In this document: one piece after another, positions 1-12,973 of the stretch
How positions within the stretch are numbered: the stretch's first letter is position 1
Layout: every line of letters begins with the position of its first letter
Assembly: GCA_963920665.1 (NCBI GenBank)
Contig: OY987264.1
Location: forward strand, 23,416,906-23,480,905
DNA: 64,000 nucleotides
Origin: Straminergon stramineum
Taxonomy: Eukaryota > Streptophyta > Bryopsida > Hypnales > Calliergonaceae
Direction of reading: 5' to 3'
Translations under genes and position numbers: made by a program
The notes under the pieces: generated by a model
Database searches by the model: none
What the model saw: the letters and a program-made list of their open reading frames with translations, nothing else
What the model was told of the DNA's origin: nothing

Positions 1-1490
1 AAAAATGTGATTGAAAACAATTAGTGCACCTTACAATCAATTGAACTAACTTGAGTACTACATAAGATGATTGAATTCTTGCGGCCCACACTATGAATGC
101 TCAGCCACAAACTCGCAATATTTCTAGAATTAATATGCAAATTTGCGAGGTGCACTAATATGGACATGTGGTAGTATACAATATTTAAATAAATTCAATG
201 TATAGTGGTCTAAAGTATGTTCATACAATCTCAAATGATACAACTATCATCAAACTTTGTCCACCTTTCATACAATATCCAACCAATTTTGTTTAAATTT
301 CATCCCAAGATTCACATTAATTAAATCACATTCATCCGATATTATCCAAATTAGTGCAATGGGATCTCACACTATGATTCAAATTCTTGCACTCTTAGAA
401 TTAACCTGTGCACCAATAAATTATGCCTAGTATCATTCTTTTATCTCCTGTAAGATAAAGAAAAAACATTCTTATGCTTTGACATCCTTTGCTTGGCTAT
501 ATATCACCGACATCAAAGCATGTTTTTTGTAATCAGACACCAAAATTCAAGTTTCTAGTAAATTTTTACTGAAAATCTCATTAAAGGTCATTATTTATAA
601 TCTTATGTCGAGGACTATACTTTAAAACTCACTTAAAACACCCTTTCTCTTGTAGTGTCTAAACAAGGTATTCACCATGATACTTTGATTATTGACCAAT
701 AGGTGTATTTTTATTTCTATAATTAATAATGAAGTCATCCGCTAGACTTTTACAGGCTGCAATGTCTTTACAAGATTCAAGAATTTAAATCTATTTGTCT
801 TTTCATAAATTTCTTTAGGGGATTCTCAACTCAATTCTCCACCTTGAGGATTTACACCTAAAAATTATGCAGTGCAAACTCTTTAAATTAAGAAGATTTA
901 CAATTTGAAAAAAATAGTAAACAACTTGTTTAAAAAAATTATTTTTATTTTGAACACAAATATTTGCTTGATCGAAGCTCTTGAAATTTGACCAATACAT
1001 CTTCATACACATTAATAGCAAGATCCCAAGGTAATTATGAAAAAGTAGTTTTGGGTCATTTTTACTCATTATACTAGAAGGGTTGGTTTTGGATTTATTT
1101 TTTGGTAAAACATAGATTTAAACCTTTAGGAGTTGACTAATGTGTCACATGTCATCTTGCCTAAAATGGCCCTCTTAGAAATTAAATATTTAAATTTTTT
1201 CAAAGTTTTCAAGAAGGTACAATTCATTATATTTTTGAAGGTCCAAACAAAGTGGATACACTCCAAAATGTTACTTTTTTTGCTAATGTGCCTAGTTGTT
1301 ACTATTAGAATGATCAAATTTTCAAACTTTTGTGTTGGCAAGTGATGTAGGAGGTTCTAATGCACCAAAGAACACAACACTTAATTTGGATCATGTATGC
1401 AAAAGTTATGTAGGGTCAAAGTTTTTTTTATTTAGATGTTCTAAAATTGTTTCTTCCACATACGTACATATTGATTTTGAAGATGTACAC
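1..1490. other. AT-rich intergenic DNA, no gene seen
   Basis: Only short reading frames with low-complexity translations are present and no domain is recognisable. A stretch near 660-770 resembles, in reverse orientation, the terminal part of a dispersed repeat also seen near 14300-14400, 47650-47760 and 51140-51250 (shared words such as CCAATAGGTGTATT). The rest is unassigned decayed sequence. Confidence 0.6.
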
Positions 1491-1495
1491 AAAGT

Positions 1496-2164
1496 GACGA
1501 TGGCAGTTTTAGGCAAGGTGCAATTTTGGTTGTTCCCCACCTTACAAACATTTCAGTGTAGACTTTTCTGTCAAGTTCCACCACCACTACCAGGCACCTG
1601 TCCCTTGCTCCAACTTCATTCTTAGGGCCAACATCCATGTGAAGTCCGGGGCCAATGAAGCCCACCAATCAAAGGTGGGATAACTGAGGAGTTGAAGTTT
1701 TTTTGGAGTCTCCATCCCATCGATCATCAGTGGGCTTCATGATGTCAGCTTTAGGCAGGGTGCAAATTTGGGTGTACCCCACCTTAAAGGCATTTTAGTG
1801 TGGACTTTTCTGTCAAGTTCCACCAGCACCACCAAGCACCTGTCCCATGCTCCACATCAGGAACTTCAAGGTAGTGAACATGGTGGCATGATGGTGCATT
1901 GAAATGCAATTAAGTTAATTTGGTGCCAACCTCCATACCAACCTAGTATGGATAAAATGACACTAAAATGACCTGTATGTGGTTTTTGGTGTCAAAATGG
2001 CACCAAAACAATCTGGCCCATCTTTTCTGATGCAACTTCATTCTTAGGGCCAACTTCCATGTGGAGTCGGGGGCCAATGAAGCCCACCAATCAAAGGTGG
2101 AATAACTTAAGAGTTCAGTTTCTTTTGGAGTCTCCATCCCATCAATCATCGGTGTGGACTTCAC
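1496..2164 (+). repeat. Interrupted direct duplication, ~250-bp unit
   Basis: Two copies of a two-part unit are visible. Part A is at about 1500-1605 and again at 1747-1855, sharing GACTTTTCTGTCAAGTTCCA. Part B is at about 1611-1743 and again at 2033-2164, sharing TTCATTCTTAGGGCCAAC and GGAGTCTCCATCCCATC. The order is A-B-A'-B', with about 175 bp of unrelated sequence between A' and B'. The copies differ by scattered substitutions, so the duplication is not recent. Frames are broken in both copies and no protein family is recognised. Confidence 0.8.
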
Positions 2165-2249
2165 AGGTCCAACTGCACATGGAAGATGGCCCTTACTCTT
2201 GTTTGGCATGGAGGACCCAAAGCATCCTACAGGCAGCTGATGATACTTA

Positions 2250-3620
2250 AGTTACTCAACTGAATGTTGTTGCCCAAATACGGGAAAAAGCCACAGCGAA
2301 ACTGATTAGGGTCTGCAGAACTATCTTCACCTGTGCTAGATTGTGGAAAATCGAACGAATTCTCTGAAGACCGCATATGTTGACTTCATTATTGGTTCTT
2401 TCCTCAACCAAAATTCATACTTTTCCATGCCAAAAAACACTTTAAAATGGCTGATTCAACATTAAGGCTGCTTTAGACCAAGAGGATGTTGAAGGACAGG
2501 AAGTCCAGGCTGGGGTCAATTCAATGCAGCCCCTTCCCTTTTTGATTCAGGAAGTAAGGTAGTCTGCTCTTAGAAGCAATCTCTTAAGAGCTGATTGCAT
2601 TTGGGGGAAGCTAAACTCCTTGAAACAATTTTCAGTAAATTTTAGTAGGAAGAAAAATGGAATTGGCATCTAACCGAAGTCGTTTCATATTTTTTGGATC
2701 TTTGTGGAATTAGTTACAAATTTTTGAAGTTGAAACGCAATAGTCACTAAAAGCAACCACCTATTGAAATGTACATCTTTGTAACATTGAAGAAAGCTAG
2801 CAAAATGTAACTATGTGTTAATCATGGCTTTAAGAGCATGGTCGCTTTTAGAACACCCTACCTTAATTTCCACCAAGAGTTTAACCCTTTGCCATTGAGT
2901 GACTACTTTGGGGTCTCCAAATGCTTGGAAATCATTTGAAGATGGGTAGTAAAGTATGGATTTTGGTTGACTTCCAAGGGAAGAAGAAGATATATGAAAA
3001 AAACACAAGATTGGATTTTGTCACGAGAGATGCCATTTCCAAAAGACGTCACACCGTAAACCTTAACAAGTATACAACTTTCAATGCAATGTGGTATTTC
3101 AAACCAAATAATCTAATTGTTCAAAGAATATGTTTACAACGTTATTTCGGATAATCAATTTCTCATACCTCTATCTGAATAAGTTCTTAAACCAAAAGCC
3201 CTTGTAAGTAGATGTCTTCTATGTAATTTGTTGTTTGAAATAGATGTACTATTGCTTGTATATATATGAGATATTCTAATATGAGATTTCATTGGATTGT
3301 ATAGAGTTGTACATATCCCAGAGACACAAGCATTATAAAAATTTCATTGGCATTAAAAGATGCATTATGAAGATCAAAAGTATGTTTCCTTTTACTAACA
3401 ATATCATGGGTGCCCAAGGTTAAGGTTGGTAAAGCACAATTGTAGTTGTAATATGCATAATAGAGTTGTTCTTTTGCCCCCAATTCCATAGTTTATACAT
3501 CCCTCCTTATAATACGTCAGGGACATTTCAATTCATCCCTTTAAAGACTAGAGTTTATGACCATGGGATCAAACTTTAAAGTCCTTCACTTTGTATAGTT
3601 CATTTTGCAACTAAATTTTC
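2250..3620. other. Intergenic DNA, no gene seen
   Basis: Short frames only (largest about 77 codons), none recognisable. Composition is slightly richer in GC at 2250-2650 than in the flanks. No terminal repeats could be paired here. Confidence 0.5.
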
Positions 3621-3624
3621 ATGC

Positions 3625-4343
3625 AATGATTCATATTTCTTTTTTTTATGGATAGAATCACACAAGTCATAAAATTTTCAATTTTTTTGTGGAAACTTGA
3701 AATTGTCGTGAATTTTTAACAATAAAGGTGAAGATTATTTATATCTAATACGAATTATATTTTTAAAAAATGTAAATTTTACCATAAGTGTATATCTTAG
3801 TGTAGAACATTAAAGAGAAAGTCAATATTTTGTATCATTCTATATTTAAAAACTCTAGACTATGGATATAGGCCCAAAGTTCAAATGGCAATAAAATGTT
3901 TGATTTTTGAAAATTTCCAAAATTTCAAATTAGAACAAGAATTAGACACAGTAAGTTTAATATAATTAGTTGGACTCAAATTGAAAAAAGATCAAAAGAA
4001 GGTAGGAGTTATCTAATACACTTAAAAGACATCATCTGTAATCTATAGATTTAGCATCTTTTTCTCAAAAACATTCTCTAGTTCGTCATTAAGGGATCTT
4101 TGATCACAAAGTGCTACATAGACATTCAAGAAAGCCTCCACAAAAAAATTGGATGAAAGTTACTCATTTTTTAAGACGAATGAGTTTCATTTAACCATCC
4201 ATCAACCATTTTTGGGCTCCCTTGATGTTTCTAGGATAACTTCTACATACAATGAGCTAGCCATTCACAACATCTTTCATTTTTTCCCTTCTAAAGAATG
4301 TTAGTGAGGCATTGAAGCATTCATGTCTGGTCAACAAAATTCA
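3625..4343 (+). repeat. Dispersed repeat family R3, copy 1 (decayed)
   Basis: This stretch aligns by eye with 13020-13690 and 46985-47500: shared order of AAGTCATAAAATTTTCA, then an ATATC(T/A)AATAC block, then GTGTATAT(C/T)(T/A)TAGTGTAGA, then a CCAAAGTTCA(A/T)AT block and a late AAAATTGGATGAAA block. The other copies end at TTAA, so R3 is probably a non-autonomous DNA element. It abuts the TTAA-bounded element that follows. No coding potential is seen. Confidence 0.6.
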
Positions 4344-4347
4344 TTAA

Positions 4348-5293
4348 CCCCTAAATGTATTTGACTATATTTTCACCAAAAATGCTCCAAAACTGCCATT
4401 TCTAGTACAAGTACCAAATTTTAGAAAAAAATACATTTGGGGACACATGTAACCATAGGATCTTGTAGTGTGCTGGGTTGAGAAGATGTAGAAAAAATTT
4501 CAGATATTTTCACCGTGTAGATTGCAAGATATTAGCGTTTAAATTGACAAAAAGCCTTTTTTGGGCCCTAGAAAAACACGGGCAGCTGCACTTCATAAGG
4601 TTAGATCATCAAGAAAAAATGTCCAAAATGGTTGTAACTCTTTGGATTCATTCTTCAAGTCAAGTTGGATACACGAATGAAAAATTTCAGATCATTTGGA
4701 ATTGTACAACATATAGGAAAAAATTAGTAAGTAGAAAGAAGTAGAGAATGATTCAAAATACTAAATTGTTAACAATTTATTTATAGAATTGAAAAATGCC
4801 AATCCCAATGGTTGTAATGTTGTAATAAAAAATCTACACTTAACATTTTTATTTTTTTCCAAAAATAATGAAAATTGAGTTAAATAAAGGTCTTCAAAGT
4901 TTATTTTAGAGTGGAGATTTCATAACTACCCACAAACTACCCATAACTAAGATTCTTCATAACTTTCATCTCATAAATCAAAATGGAATGATTAAAAGCT
5001 TTCCAGATACATATAAATCTAGAAAACCAATTTCAAATTTTTATTTAAAAAAAAAGTGATTTTTAAAGAAGTTTTTTTTGCTACATGAGCTGCCTGCCAA
5101 GCTATGAAAACTACATATCATGCAATAACTTTTCAATAATGTATTCAAATGTTATGAAAATTGGTGGGCCTTAAAGTTACTCCTCAGGCACATATTGTGT
5201 GAAAAGTTCAAAGAAAAAAAATAAAAATTTCATTCATAGTGAATTGCCCCAAATCACTATGTTGCCAAAAAACACTGTTTGGTCCTTTAGGGG
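4348..5293 (+). mobile_element. TTAA-flanked non-autonomous element, 946-bp type
   Basis: The element is flanked on both sides by TTAA (4344-4347 and 5294-5297). It begins CCCCTAAATGTATTTGAC and ends TTTGGTCCTTTAGGGG, so the outer ends are inverted repeats. Its body is shared, in reverse orientation, with 43272-44756, and its right half with 37715-38258. No transposase frame is present. A TTAA target with CCCCT ends resembles the piggyBac superfamily, so this is best read as a piggyBac-like MITE. Confidence 0.75.
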
Positions 5294-5297
5294 TTAA

Positions 5298-6732
5298 TCC
5301 AGTTTCAATCTTTTGCTAGTTATTTTTATAGTTATAGTTTAAATTTAGTGATAAAGGTTGAGGACATTCTCACATTTGCAAGGAGCTTAAGGACCCCTAG
5401 GTAGTAATGGTCAACAATGGTATTTTTTTTTCTAGGATTTCACATAAAAGGTGCATGAATTGAGTTATACAATAGTACCAATAGTTTGTCCACATGTTGA
5501 GCTTGATTCAATGACAAATGACACTACCAATTTGAATCACTATTGCATCTCTTGAATGTCATGGAAGCTACAAAATGGTCATATATTCTACAATAAGGTT
5601 CAGTTACAAAAAATGACATCCAATTGGAAGATCCTAATTAACAAGTTATCAATCCAATGGTGTATGGGGTGAAAGCATGAAACTCTCATTTGTGATTTTG
5701 TTTCATTTCAAGATAATACTCTTAGTACTACAAGCTGTTGGAAAAAAAATATTTTAAAATAAAATGAAACATGTATAATTTGTATATCAAAAATTCGAAT
5801 CTAAAAAATTTATTCTCCAAAAGTTACTGCTCAAAACAAGTGAATGGAAAATTTCACAATACATATATTTTGATGTTTAAATTGTTTAAAAATAGTAAAA
5901 TCATTCAAAAAAAATATAACAAAAAGAATCTATTTTTTTAACAACTTAATAGGGATGAGATTTCTTCCAGAAATGATAGAAAAGCAATTTTCAATGTTTA
6001 TAGAAATTTGTGTGCATGAGAGTCTTCTTTGCATTGCATGTGGAGATTATGGAATTAATTATTTTGAGATGTATTTTGGTAAATTGTTCCTAGTAGAGGA
6101 ACATACCCATTGAATCCCCAAGTGAGATTTATTGTATTGAGTTTTAAAAATCATAAAAACTGCTAAATGCAACAAGTTATGAAAATTAATTTTTTAATAG
6201 TAAATGATTCTTCAAACATTGCAAATATATATGGATTGTAGTTGGGCATACAGAATACACTTCCACTATTAATCTTGAATAAATTGGTTCAATATCCCCA
6301 AAGTTATGCTTGTATTTTGAGCTGAACCCACAAAATGCAACAACTCACAGTACAAGCTTTTCACCCCATGTCTTGCCATATTTTAGTACATAGTTACCGT
6401 ACTTGATATTCTAAGAGTCAAAAATGATTTAGTAAATGGCACCCTACAGTCCATGAAGGAGTAACTTAATTCTTACAGTTTTGTGAGAAACCATTGATAT
6501 CTAATGAGAGTTTCATTTTTTCATTTCTACTCTTGAATGCACTCCCCAAAGCAGCACCTTTGGACAGTTTTGAGTGAAACGTGCCATTTACCATTGTTAC
6601 CTTAGTTCCTGATTGTGTTGCAGAATTTCGAATTCATTTGGTCATGCTGATCAAATTGGATCATGGTTACACACATGATGTGAATCTCATGTGGGGGAGA
6701 TCATTTAGGATGACTGGATCCACCTTCTTTGA
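5298..6732. other. AT-rich intergenic DNA, no gene seen
   Basis: No reading frame of note and no recognisable domain. The sequence has the same AT-rich texture as the repeats around it, but I could not pair termini. Confidence 0.5.
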
Positions 6733-6736
6733 TTAA

Positions 6737-7227
6737 CCCTGAAATGCTGCTGAGGACACAAAACAGCCTTTGGATGACTTCATGTACAACTGTAGGATGG
6801 AAGGAAAAATAAAATGTTCAACTTTTCATCCATTCTTTTTTTTGGAAGTTGCTTGAGTAAATTTTTAGTGAATAGTACTGCAAATTCCCTCATTATGGTA
6901 TTTTGGAGTGACACTATAACTTTGGTTTATACCATGACTTAGTTTATGCACTTTAATATGCATCTATGATAAAAATGTCATATTTTTCAAGTATATTTTG
7001 TAATTTATATGAATTTTCTTCATTATTTTTCTTAAAAAGTACACAATACTTTCAAATTTTCCCTCCAAAATTTGAAAATTTAATGACAAGTTGTAGACAT
7101 TATGATGTCATCTCTGTAAAATAAAAATACATATAAAAAATTCCATTCATATTTTGTGTTGAAATGGCAGCAAACAGAGTGATGGATAATTTAGTGAGGC
7201 TTGAAACCAGTGGTCGTGTGTGCAGGG
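6737..7227. mobile_element. TTAA-flanked element, ~490 bp, R3-related
   Basis: TTAA occurs at 6733-6736 and 7228-7231. The left end reads CCCTGAAATGCTGC and the right end TGTGTGCAGGG, giving a short imperfect inverted terminal repeat. The last 75 bp match the end at 48230-48301 (shared GGCAGCAA/GGTAGCAA then AGAGTGATG). Non-coding. Confidence 0.5.
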
Positions 7228-8684
7228 TTAAATAGACCGACTGGTGCTGTTCAGAATCTCAATCATTTTCACCAGAGTGTTATATATATTTTAAACATTT
7301 GATAATTCCAGACTCAGTCCACAAGGAAAATCATTAACAGAATTTGAATAATTGCCTCTACGATTCTGTCTTACACCTTCAGTTGAAAAAGAAATCCAGA
7401 TCCTCATCTCAGGTGGGAGGTGCTGGCAAAGTAACAACAAGAAGACAAGTGTTGGCCACCCACAGATTGCTCACCATGCATGCTGGCTCTTTGCACAGGA
7501 CTGAGAATTTAGCTTAAGTTACCGGTAAGTTACAGTGGAGGACTGGATTAAGTTAAGTGAAGGCGAAATTTTTCCCACTGCCAAAGAATGTTTTGATCGA
7601 CAAGCTCTAGGGAATTGATTCATTTGTTTCTTGATAATTAGGGGAAAGGTTACAGTTGCCAGTCGGAACTGAACACTTTAAAGTATCTCACTAAAAGTAT
7701 TGATTTCTAGAATATGCACCAGATAAAACACCGAGCTTCCAGGCTTCAAATTTTCACACTGGGAACGGCAAGTTAGAAATGCAGACCAATCTACAGTAAT
7801 TTAAATTAGTGGGAAGAGAATTCACTCAACTTCCGTAGTTTCCTCCAGCTTACATCCACGTGTCGCACGCTGCCTCAACCATAAGCTAAACGTTCGACAA
7901 CCGATTCCCGGTCTCACTCGCTAGAGGCTTCAGACGGGGACAAGTGGAACTCGACAAAGACTTCGCTCTTCTTGACTGCCAATTGTCCCATGCTGCTAGA
8001 GGTATATACGGAGTACCATTTTCCCCTCATATTCAATTCCGTTTGACAATGTCGAGGAGACCAAGATTGTGGGTCAGCAAAAGGGCCGGAGGGGCATGCA
8101 CTGCTAGTTACAAGCCCAATGTGATCTCGAGAGTCTTGTAATCAAACTCCACCATTTCAATCCTTATTTGTCGTGACCCTAGCATCCATGTTCCAAGTTC
8201 GCGCAGATTCTTCCGGTGGATCATCAAGTTTGCAGGCCCCAGGATTCATACAAGATGAAGGTTGTGATTTAGTTTAGAGTAATGCTAGCAATTCCATGAA
8301 TAGTGTTCTACTTAAAATAAACGTCAATTTTGTTATACTGATGCGATTCAGAGCGTCGAAATTGTGACATTGAACTGAACAAGGCTCAAGAAACTAGAAG
8401 TGGAACGTATGGATATAAGTTTCCAAATGCTCGTCTGGAAAAGTATCAATTAATATCGAGAGTCTTCGCCTTGGAATATAATGAAACTGACGATCTTAGC
8501 TTGTGTTCAATTAAAAGATTAACCGATTGCAACCTATTATCCAACCTTGTATGTTTCCACAGAATGCTGCCAAGAGAAAGCCAATGAAGTAACAGGATCG
8601 GAGATGCTGTCGAGCTAGAAGACAAACCAGCGGGCAACTATATAGTGTGGCTGGTGAGAAGAGGGATTCCACCGTCGCTAGGTA
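7228..8684. other. GC-richer unique region, no gene recognised
   Basis: Composition rises well above the flanking AT-rich DNA and transposon termini are scarce, which suggests low-copy sequence. Frames are short; the best ATG frame (7944-8141, 65 codons) resembles no family I know. The motif TAAGTTA occurs near 7513-7560. It could be a flank, UTR or exon of a spliced gene, or a decayed gene; the sequence does not decide. Confidence 0.4.
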
Positions 8685-9016
8685 CACTCTTCATTCTATT
8701 TGGTGTGGTCCACACTAAATATATACCATGACAGTACTTGAGATAATTTGGTTAGGTGTTGTTCCCATGATTTAAGGAATTCACACTATTCAATGATCAA
8801 GTTTCATTTTACTTAGAATAGTTTTACAATTACCTGCATAGTGTAGTCTTTCCCACTTATGGTGTTTGTAATGTATGGGACACCACTTTACCACCCTGAA
8901 CCTCAAATGAAATACAATCTACAATATTTGAACATGATAAAAGCACTATTTAGTGTGATCCCATGTTTGTTGGAGTAACACTATTTGAGAAGCAATACTG
9001 AATAGAATGAAGAGTG
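8685..9016. mobile_element. TA-flanked MITE (Tc1/mariner-like), 332 bp
   Basis: The ends are inverted: left CACTCTTCATTCTATT, right AATAGAATGAAGAGTG, 16 of 16 complementary. Each end is flanked by TA (8683-8684 and 9017-9018), the target duplication expected of Tc1/mariner and Stowaway-type elements. The interior carries further copies of ACACTATT-like words and has no coding frame. It sits inside an otherwise low-copy, GC-richer region. Confidence 0.8.
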
Positions 9017-9018
9017 TA

Positions 9019-12000
9019 GTCGGAGAAGCAGATGACAAAGCCAATTAACCACTCTGGGAATTAATGTAGCAAGAGCAAAATGGACATTCGACACTCCGCA
9101 AGTGGACAATGTTGTGGCAGAGGGTGCTAGTAGTTTGTTGCTCCAAGCAGGAGATCGATGCAGTGAATAATGGATAACTCTGCGGAAGTGAAGGAGATTG
9201 TCGATCACCCCCAAACAACAGCCAACTCGAGCTTCATTAATCTCCACAGCAATGTGCTTAGATTGACGGCACTGCATAGATGTGTGTCAAGCTAGCAAGA
9301 CCTCTGTCCTGCTTTGAATTGATACCAATATTTCTTGTCCATACGTCACTTTCAAGGATTTGGAATTCAGACGCATACAATTGCATCGGCACGACATGCC
9401 TGTATAACACGATTCGCTATTCGGTCGAGGTGTTGTTTTGTTTATCACTTCAAATTTCTTGGAAAATCATTCCCAATTGCCACAGGCTACATAAAGGAAA
9501 GTCCGCTTCTTAAGTCCACGGAAGCGGAGCAATTGTTTATTGCATCAATCGTCATCTCTTAAACCTAGTATCTCTTTAGAATCTAATATTTTGATGGCAT
9601 TTCTATTCTATCCTATGCGAAATATGCAAATTGAAAGATGAGATATCCACCTCGCACCATGTAGGCTATTTGCAACTTAGTACAGAGTAATTTTCATAGA
9701 TTAGTGTCAAAGCAACTTTGATCGAATGCCATTTTTGCTACTTTCAAGGAGTTTAAGTATTAATGTGTTCCCCAAAACGAATTTGAATCTGAATAATAGG
9801 ATTTGAGGTCATCTATGATGATTACAGACACTGCCAAAGAGTTCTAACTTCCAGAATAGCAAAATTTTAACCATTTGACTGGAAGTCTCTTCAAATTGCT
9901 AAATATGCTGGATTTTTTTAATTGAATTCTTTTGCTATTTTCTAAAAATACAAACATCAAAAAAGCTACTTTCTTGAAAGTTCCATATACCTATTTCTGT
10001 GCATAACTTTTGAAGGCACTTATTTTAAGAATTAAGTTTTGAAAAAATATTATTTATAGCATTCTACTTATTTTCAATACCTTGTTTTAATGGATTTAGG
10101 ATAAATACTACATGCCATTTATATACTCATAGTACTCCTACATGCACTCTTAGTACTACCCCATACACAACAAAATTAGTGTATATTTCTTTGGGAGTAC
10201 TCTAAACTAATGCTATAGAGCTTCAAGCACCTAAGAGAAGAAGACTTCTTAATTACCATCCACAAGGGAATAAAGGGAAAAAATTTGTCTCCTTTTCTTC
10301 AGTGATTATTTTCATATTTCTTGACCTCTTCTAGCTAATTTTGGGTTCTCTTCATACCACATGTGAATTCCAAAAAATTCCAAGTTTGACCATCGGTGGT
10401 GAATAATAAGTTCAAGCATTTTCTACGAGGTCCAACGCTCGTGCACCACTTAGAGGGATCCCTTTCTTGTGATTGCCCAGTACAGACATGACTTACAGAC
10501 ATGACTGGCTGTAATGTCACATTGGACTTCCTTGCTAGTTTGCTCATCTTACTTTGGTAAGCAGCAACTGTGACCTGAAATTCTGAGAACAGCTGTCCTC
10601 AGTCGTTCAGCACGCGAAATGCACATGGTCGATTTCCTCCGAAATATCGAAGAACTCCACGATATCTCAGATAAAGCATTTTGAGAGAAGAGTTGATTAT
10701 CTCATCGTACTAGCTTCTGGCACTCTATTTACTTCACGTTACCATTCGGTGTCCCTAAGGCGATCAGAAGACACTAGCTAGCCTTAATTAGTCTGAATTG
10801 TCACTCAGTTTCTCTCAGCGTCTAAGCACAATGATGTAAAAAATTCAATTCACTGAGAAGGGGTCCTTTAACTGACCACTTTTCTCACACAGTTCCAATC
10901 TACAAGTGTTGAGCCTACCTTCCAGAAACGAAATTAATGTTTACTTAAGAAACTTAGTCGGCTTAAGGGTAAATTAGTTGAGACTTCAAAAGAGCTACAT
11001 GGACATATTCAGCTTGCTGCAAGCTACCTTCTTAAATGTCTAATTTCGCAAAGGCCAGAAAAACGACCACGAGAGCAGTTGTCCAAAGTTCACGATCTCG
11101 GGTAGAGACACAAACAGTGGTAAGGGTAGAATTGGGAGCTATCCACACACTCCAAGTTACTTCAAATTCTGAGCAACCTAACTAGCCGTTCGAATGCTGG
11201 ATTCCACGCTCTTGCAGCACAAAACCCGGTTGATAGAGCCCTAAATTTCATTTCAGTAAAGGTTCGTGGTGTCTCATTAACCACAAGCCCTTTTAACGGT
11301 AGGCAATCATATCTTCCTTGATCCTGGCGCCTAATTAGACCGACAGCATACTACATTAGCAGATTTTCATCTTACCACTCAGAAAAAGTTACAGCTGGTC
11401 ATGTACATACGAGTGGTAAGTGACTAACCAGACCAAACTGGATTACTGTTCCTGTGCGATGTAACCTCTCGCATCAAACTTGTTGCAGGGAAGTTCGATC
11501 TAGCTAGTAGTAATTTTGGCCTAGCTTTGATTAACTAACTAACCAACTAGGGATGCAGTGGCAACGCCGATCACCATTAGAGCGTCTAACAACAACTAAA
11601 GCCCCCTGAAGTGAGGTTTGCAGGCGAGATGAGCACCAAGGGGACAAAGCTAGGGCATGCAAAGAATCCACAAAGCTAGTACGTGAGTACCTGCAAGCTT
11701 TCTGCCGCAAGTTGAAGTCTCCTGCGGTGGCGATCGATCGAATCTAGTCTCCGATATGATCCTGCTTGCATGCAAGTCTTGCCCACCCACATCGAAAGAT
11801 GAGCCACATGCTTGGCCGTGATAAGCGGTGCACCTGCAATTTCAACAAGCAAGCAAGAGACATCATTCATGACTAGCTTGACTCCCAACTGAACCCCACA
11901 AGTAGGGTTGCCGCACAAGGAAGGAAGAGCCGGGACCCACTTCAATTCTATCTATCTAACATATCTATCTATCGGTAACACTGCACTGCATTGAACAGTC

Positions 12001-12969
12001 CAAGCTTAGCTAGTCGTCGATTGAAGCTGTTGGCAAGGCGAGGGAAGCGCTTCTGAACTTGATAAGAGTTCCCTGCTGCCATTGCAAGGACCCACTTGTA
12101 CAGACAGACATGATCTACCTTACTGGATCATTAGTGCGGACGACTGCAGACTGCCTGGGCTGGGCTGGGCTGCATTGGGACAGCAAGTAGGCCTGGCATC
12201 TATGGTCACACACACTTGGGAGTTGGCACAAAGCATTGGAGATCTGCGGTTTCCCTCTTCCGTACTGGCGAGTGGGGACCATTGGATCAGTGGACCATTG
12301 GACCAAGCCTTCCTCTTGTCTCTTGCATTGCATTGCTTGTGGATCTAGATTGCAAGCGCCTGGATTTTCTGACGCGAGTCAGATTTCAGTTGTTGCTAAT
12401 TAAATGTCGTCTCAGGGATAGAGTGGAGAATTAGGAGCGTCCTGGAGGGGCGGTGGGACATGGGGAGGAGCATGACACGTGGGTTAGGGTGGTTTTCATT
12501 AAGGAGCGGAAACGGTACTCGACTTCTCGTCAGGTAATTAACGTGAAGGAACTTGTTCTGACTGACGTTCTTCTAACTTACCATCAAAAGTTAGAAATGA
12601 CATGACTTAAGTTAAGTTAAGTTAAGGTGGGGTGCTCATGAAGCGTCCAGGTTCTCACCACCACCGACCCGGATTTTCAGGAGGTTTGCATAGCTCAAAT
12701 CATTTCTCAGTAGATTTTCCTTGAAAGATGAGAAGAAGCTGCACCTGAATCTCTCGGATTCATTTTTTGGGGGACTCTTCAGTGATTTGATGATTAATTT
12801 TTAAAATACAATAAACATCACTGAAAGGCCAACTTTGGACTTTCTGCAAATCTAGAAGGACATTGACATCGCTAGATTTTGTGATTAAATTTCCAACCAA
12901 CCTATCTCATCCAAAACATCCTGAGTACCATAAATCTATGCAATATGACCAGTTTCTTTACGCCCTGTA
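9019..12969. other. Mixed low-copy region, no gene recognised
   Basis: Parts at 9020-9600 and 10330-12700 are GC-richer than the surroundings; 9600-10320 is AT-rich. Frames reach only about 90 codons, and none shows a known domain. TTAAG is repeated four times near 12608-12630 (CTTAAGTTAAGTTAAG), and TAAGTTA/TAACTTA words are frequent. Conserved plant miRNA sequences were looked for by eye and not found. It could hold UTRs, small spliced exons or non-coding transcripts. Confidence 0.35.
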
Positions 12970-12973
12970 TTGA

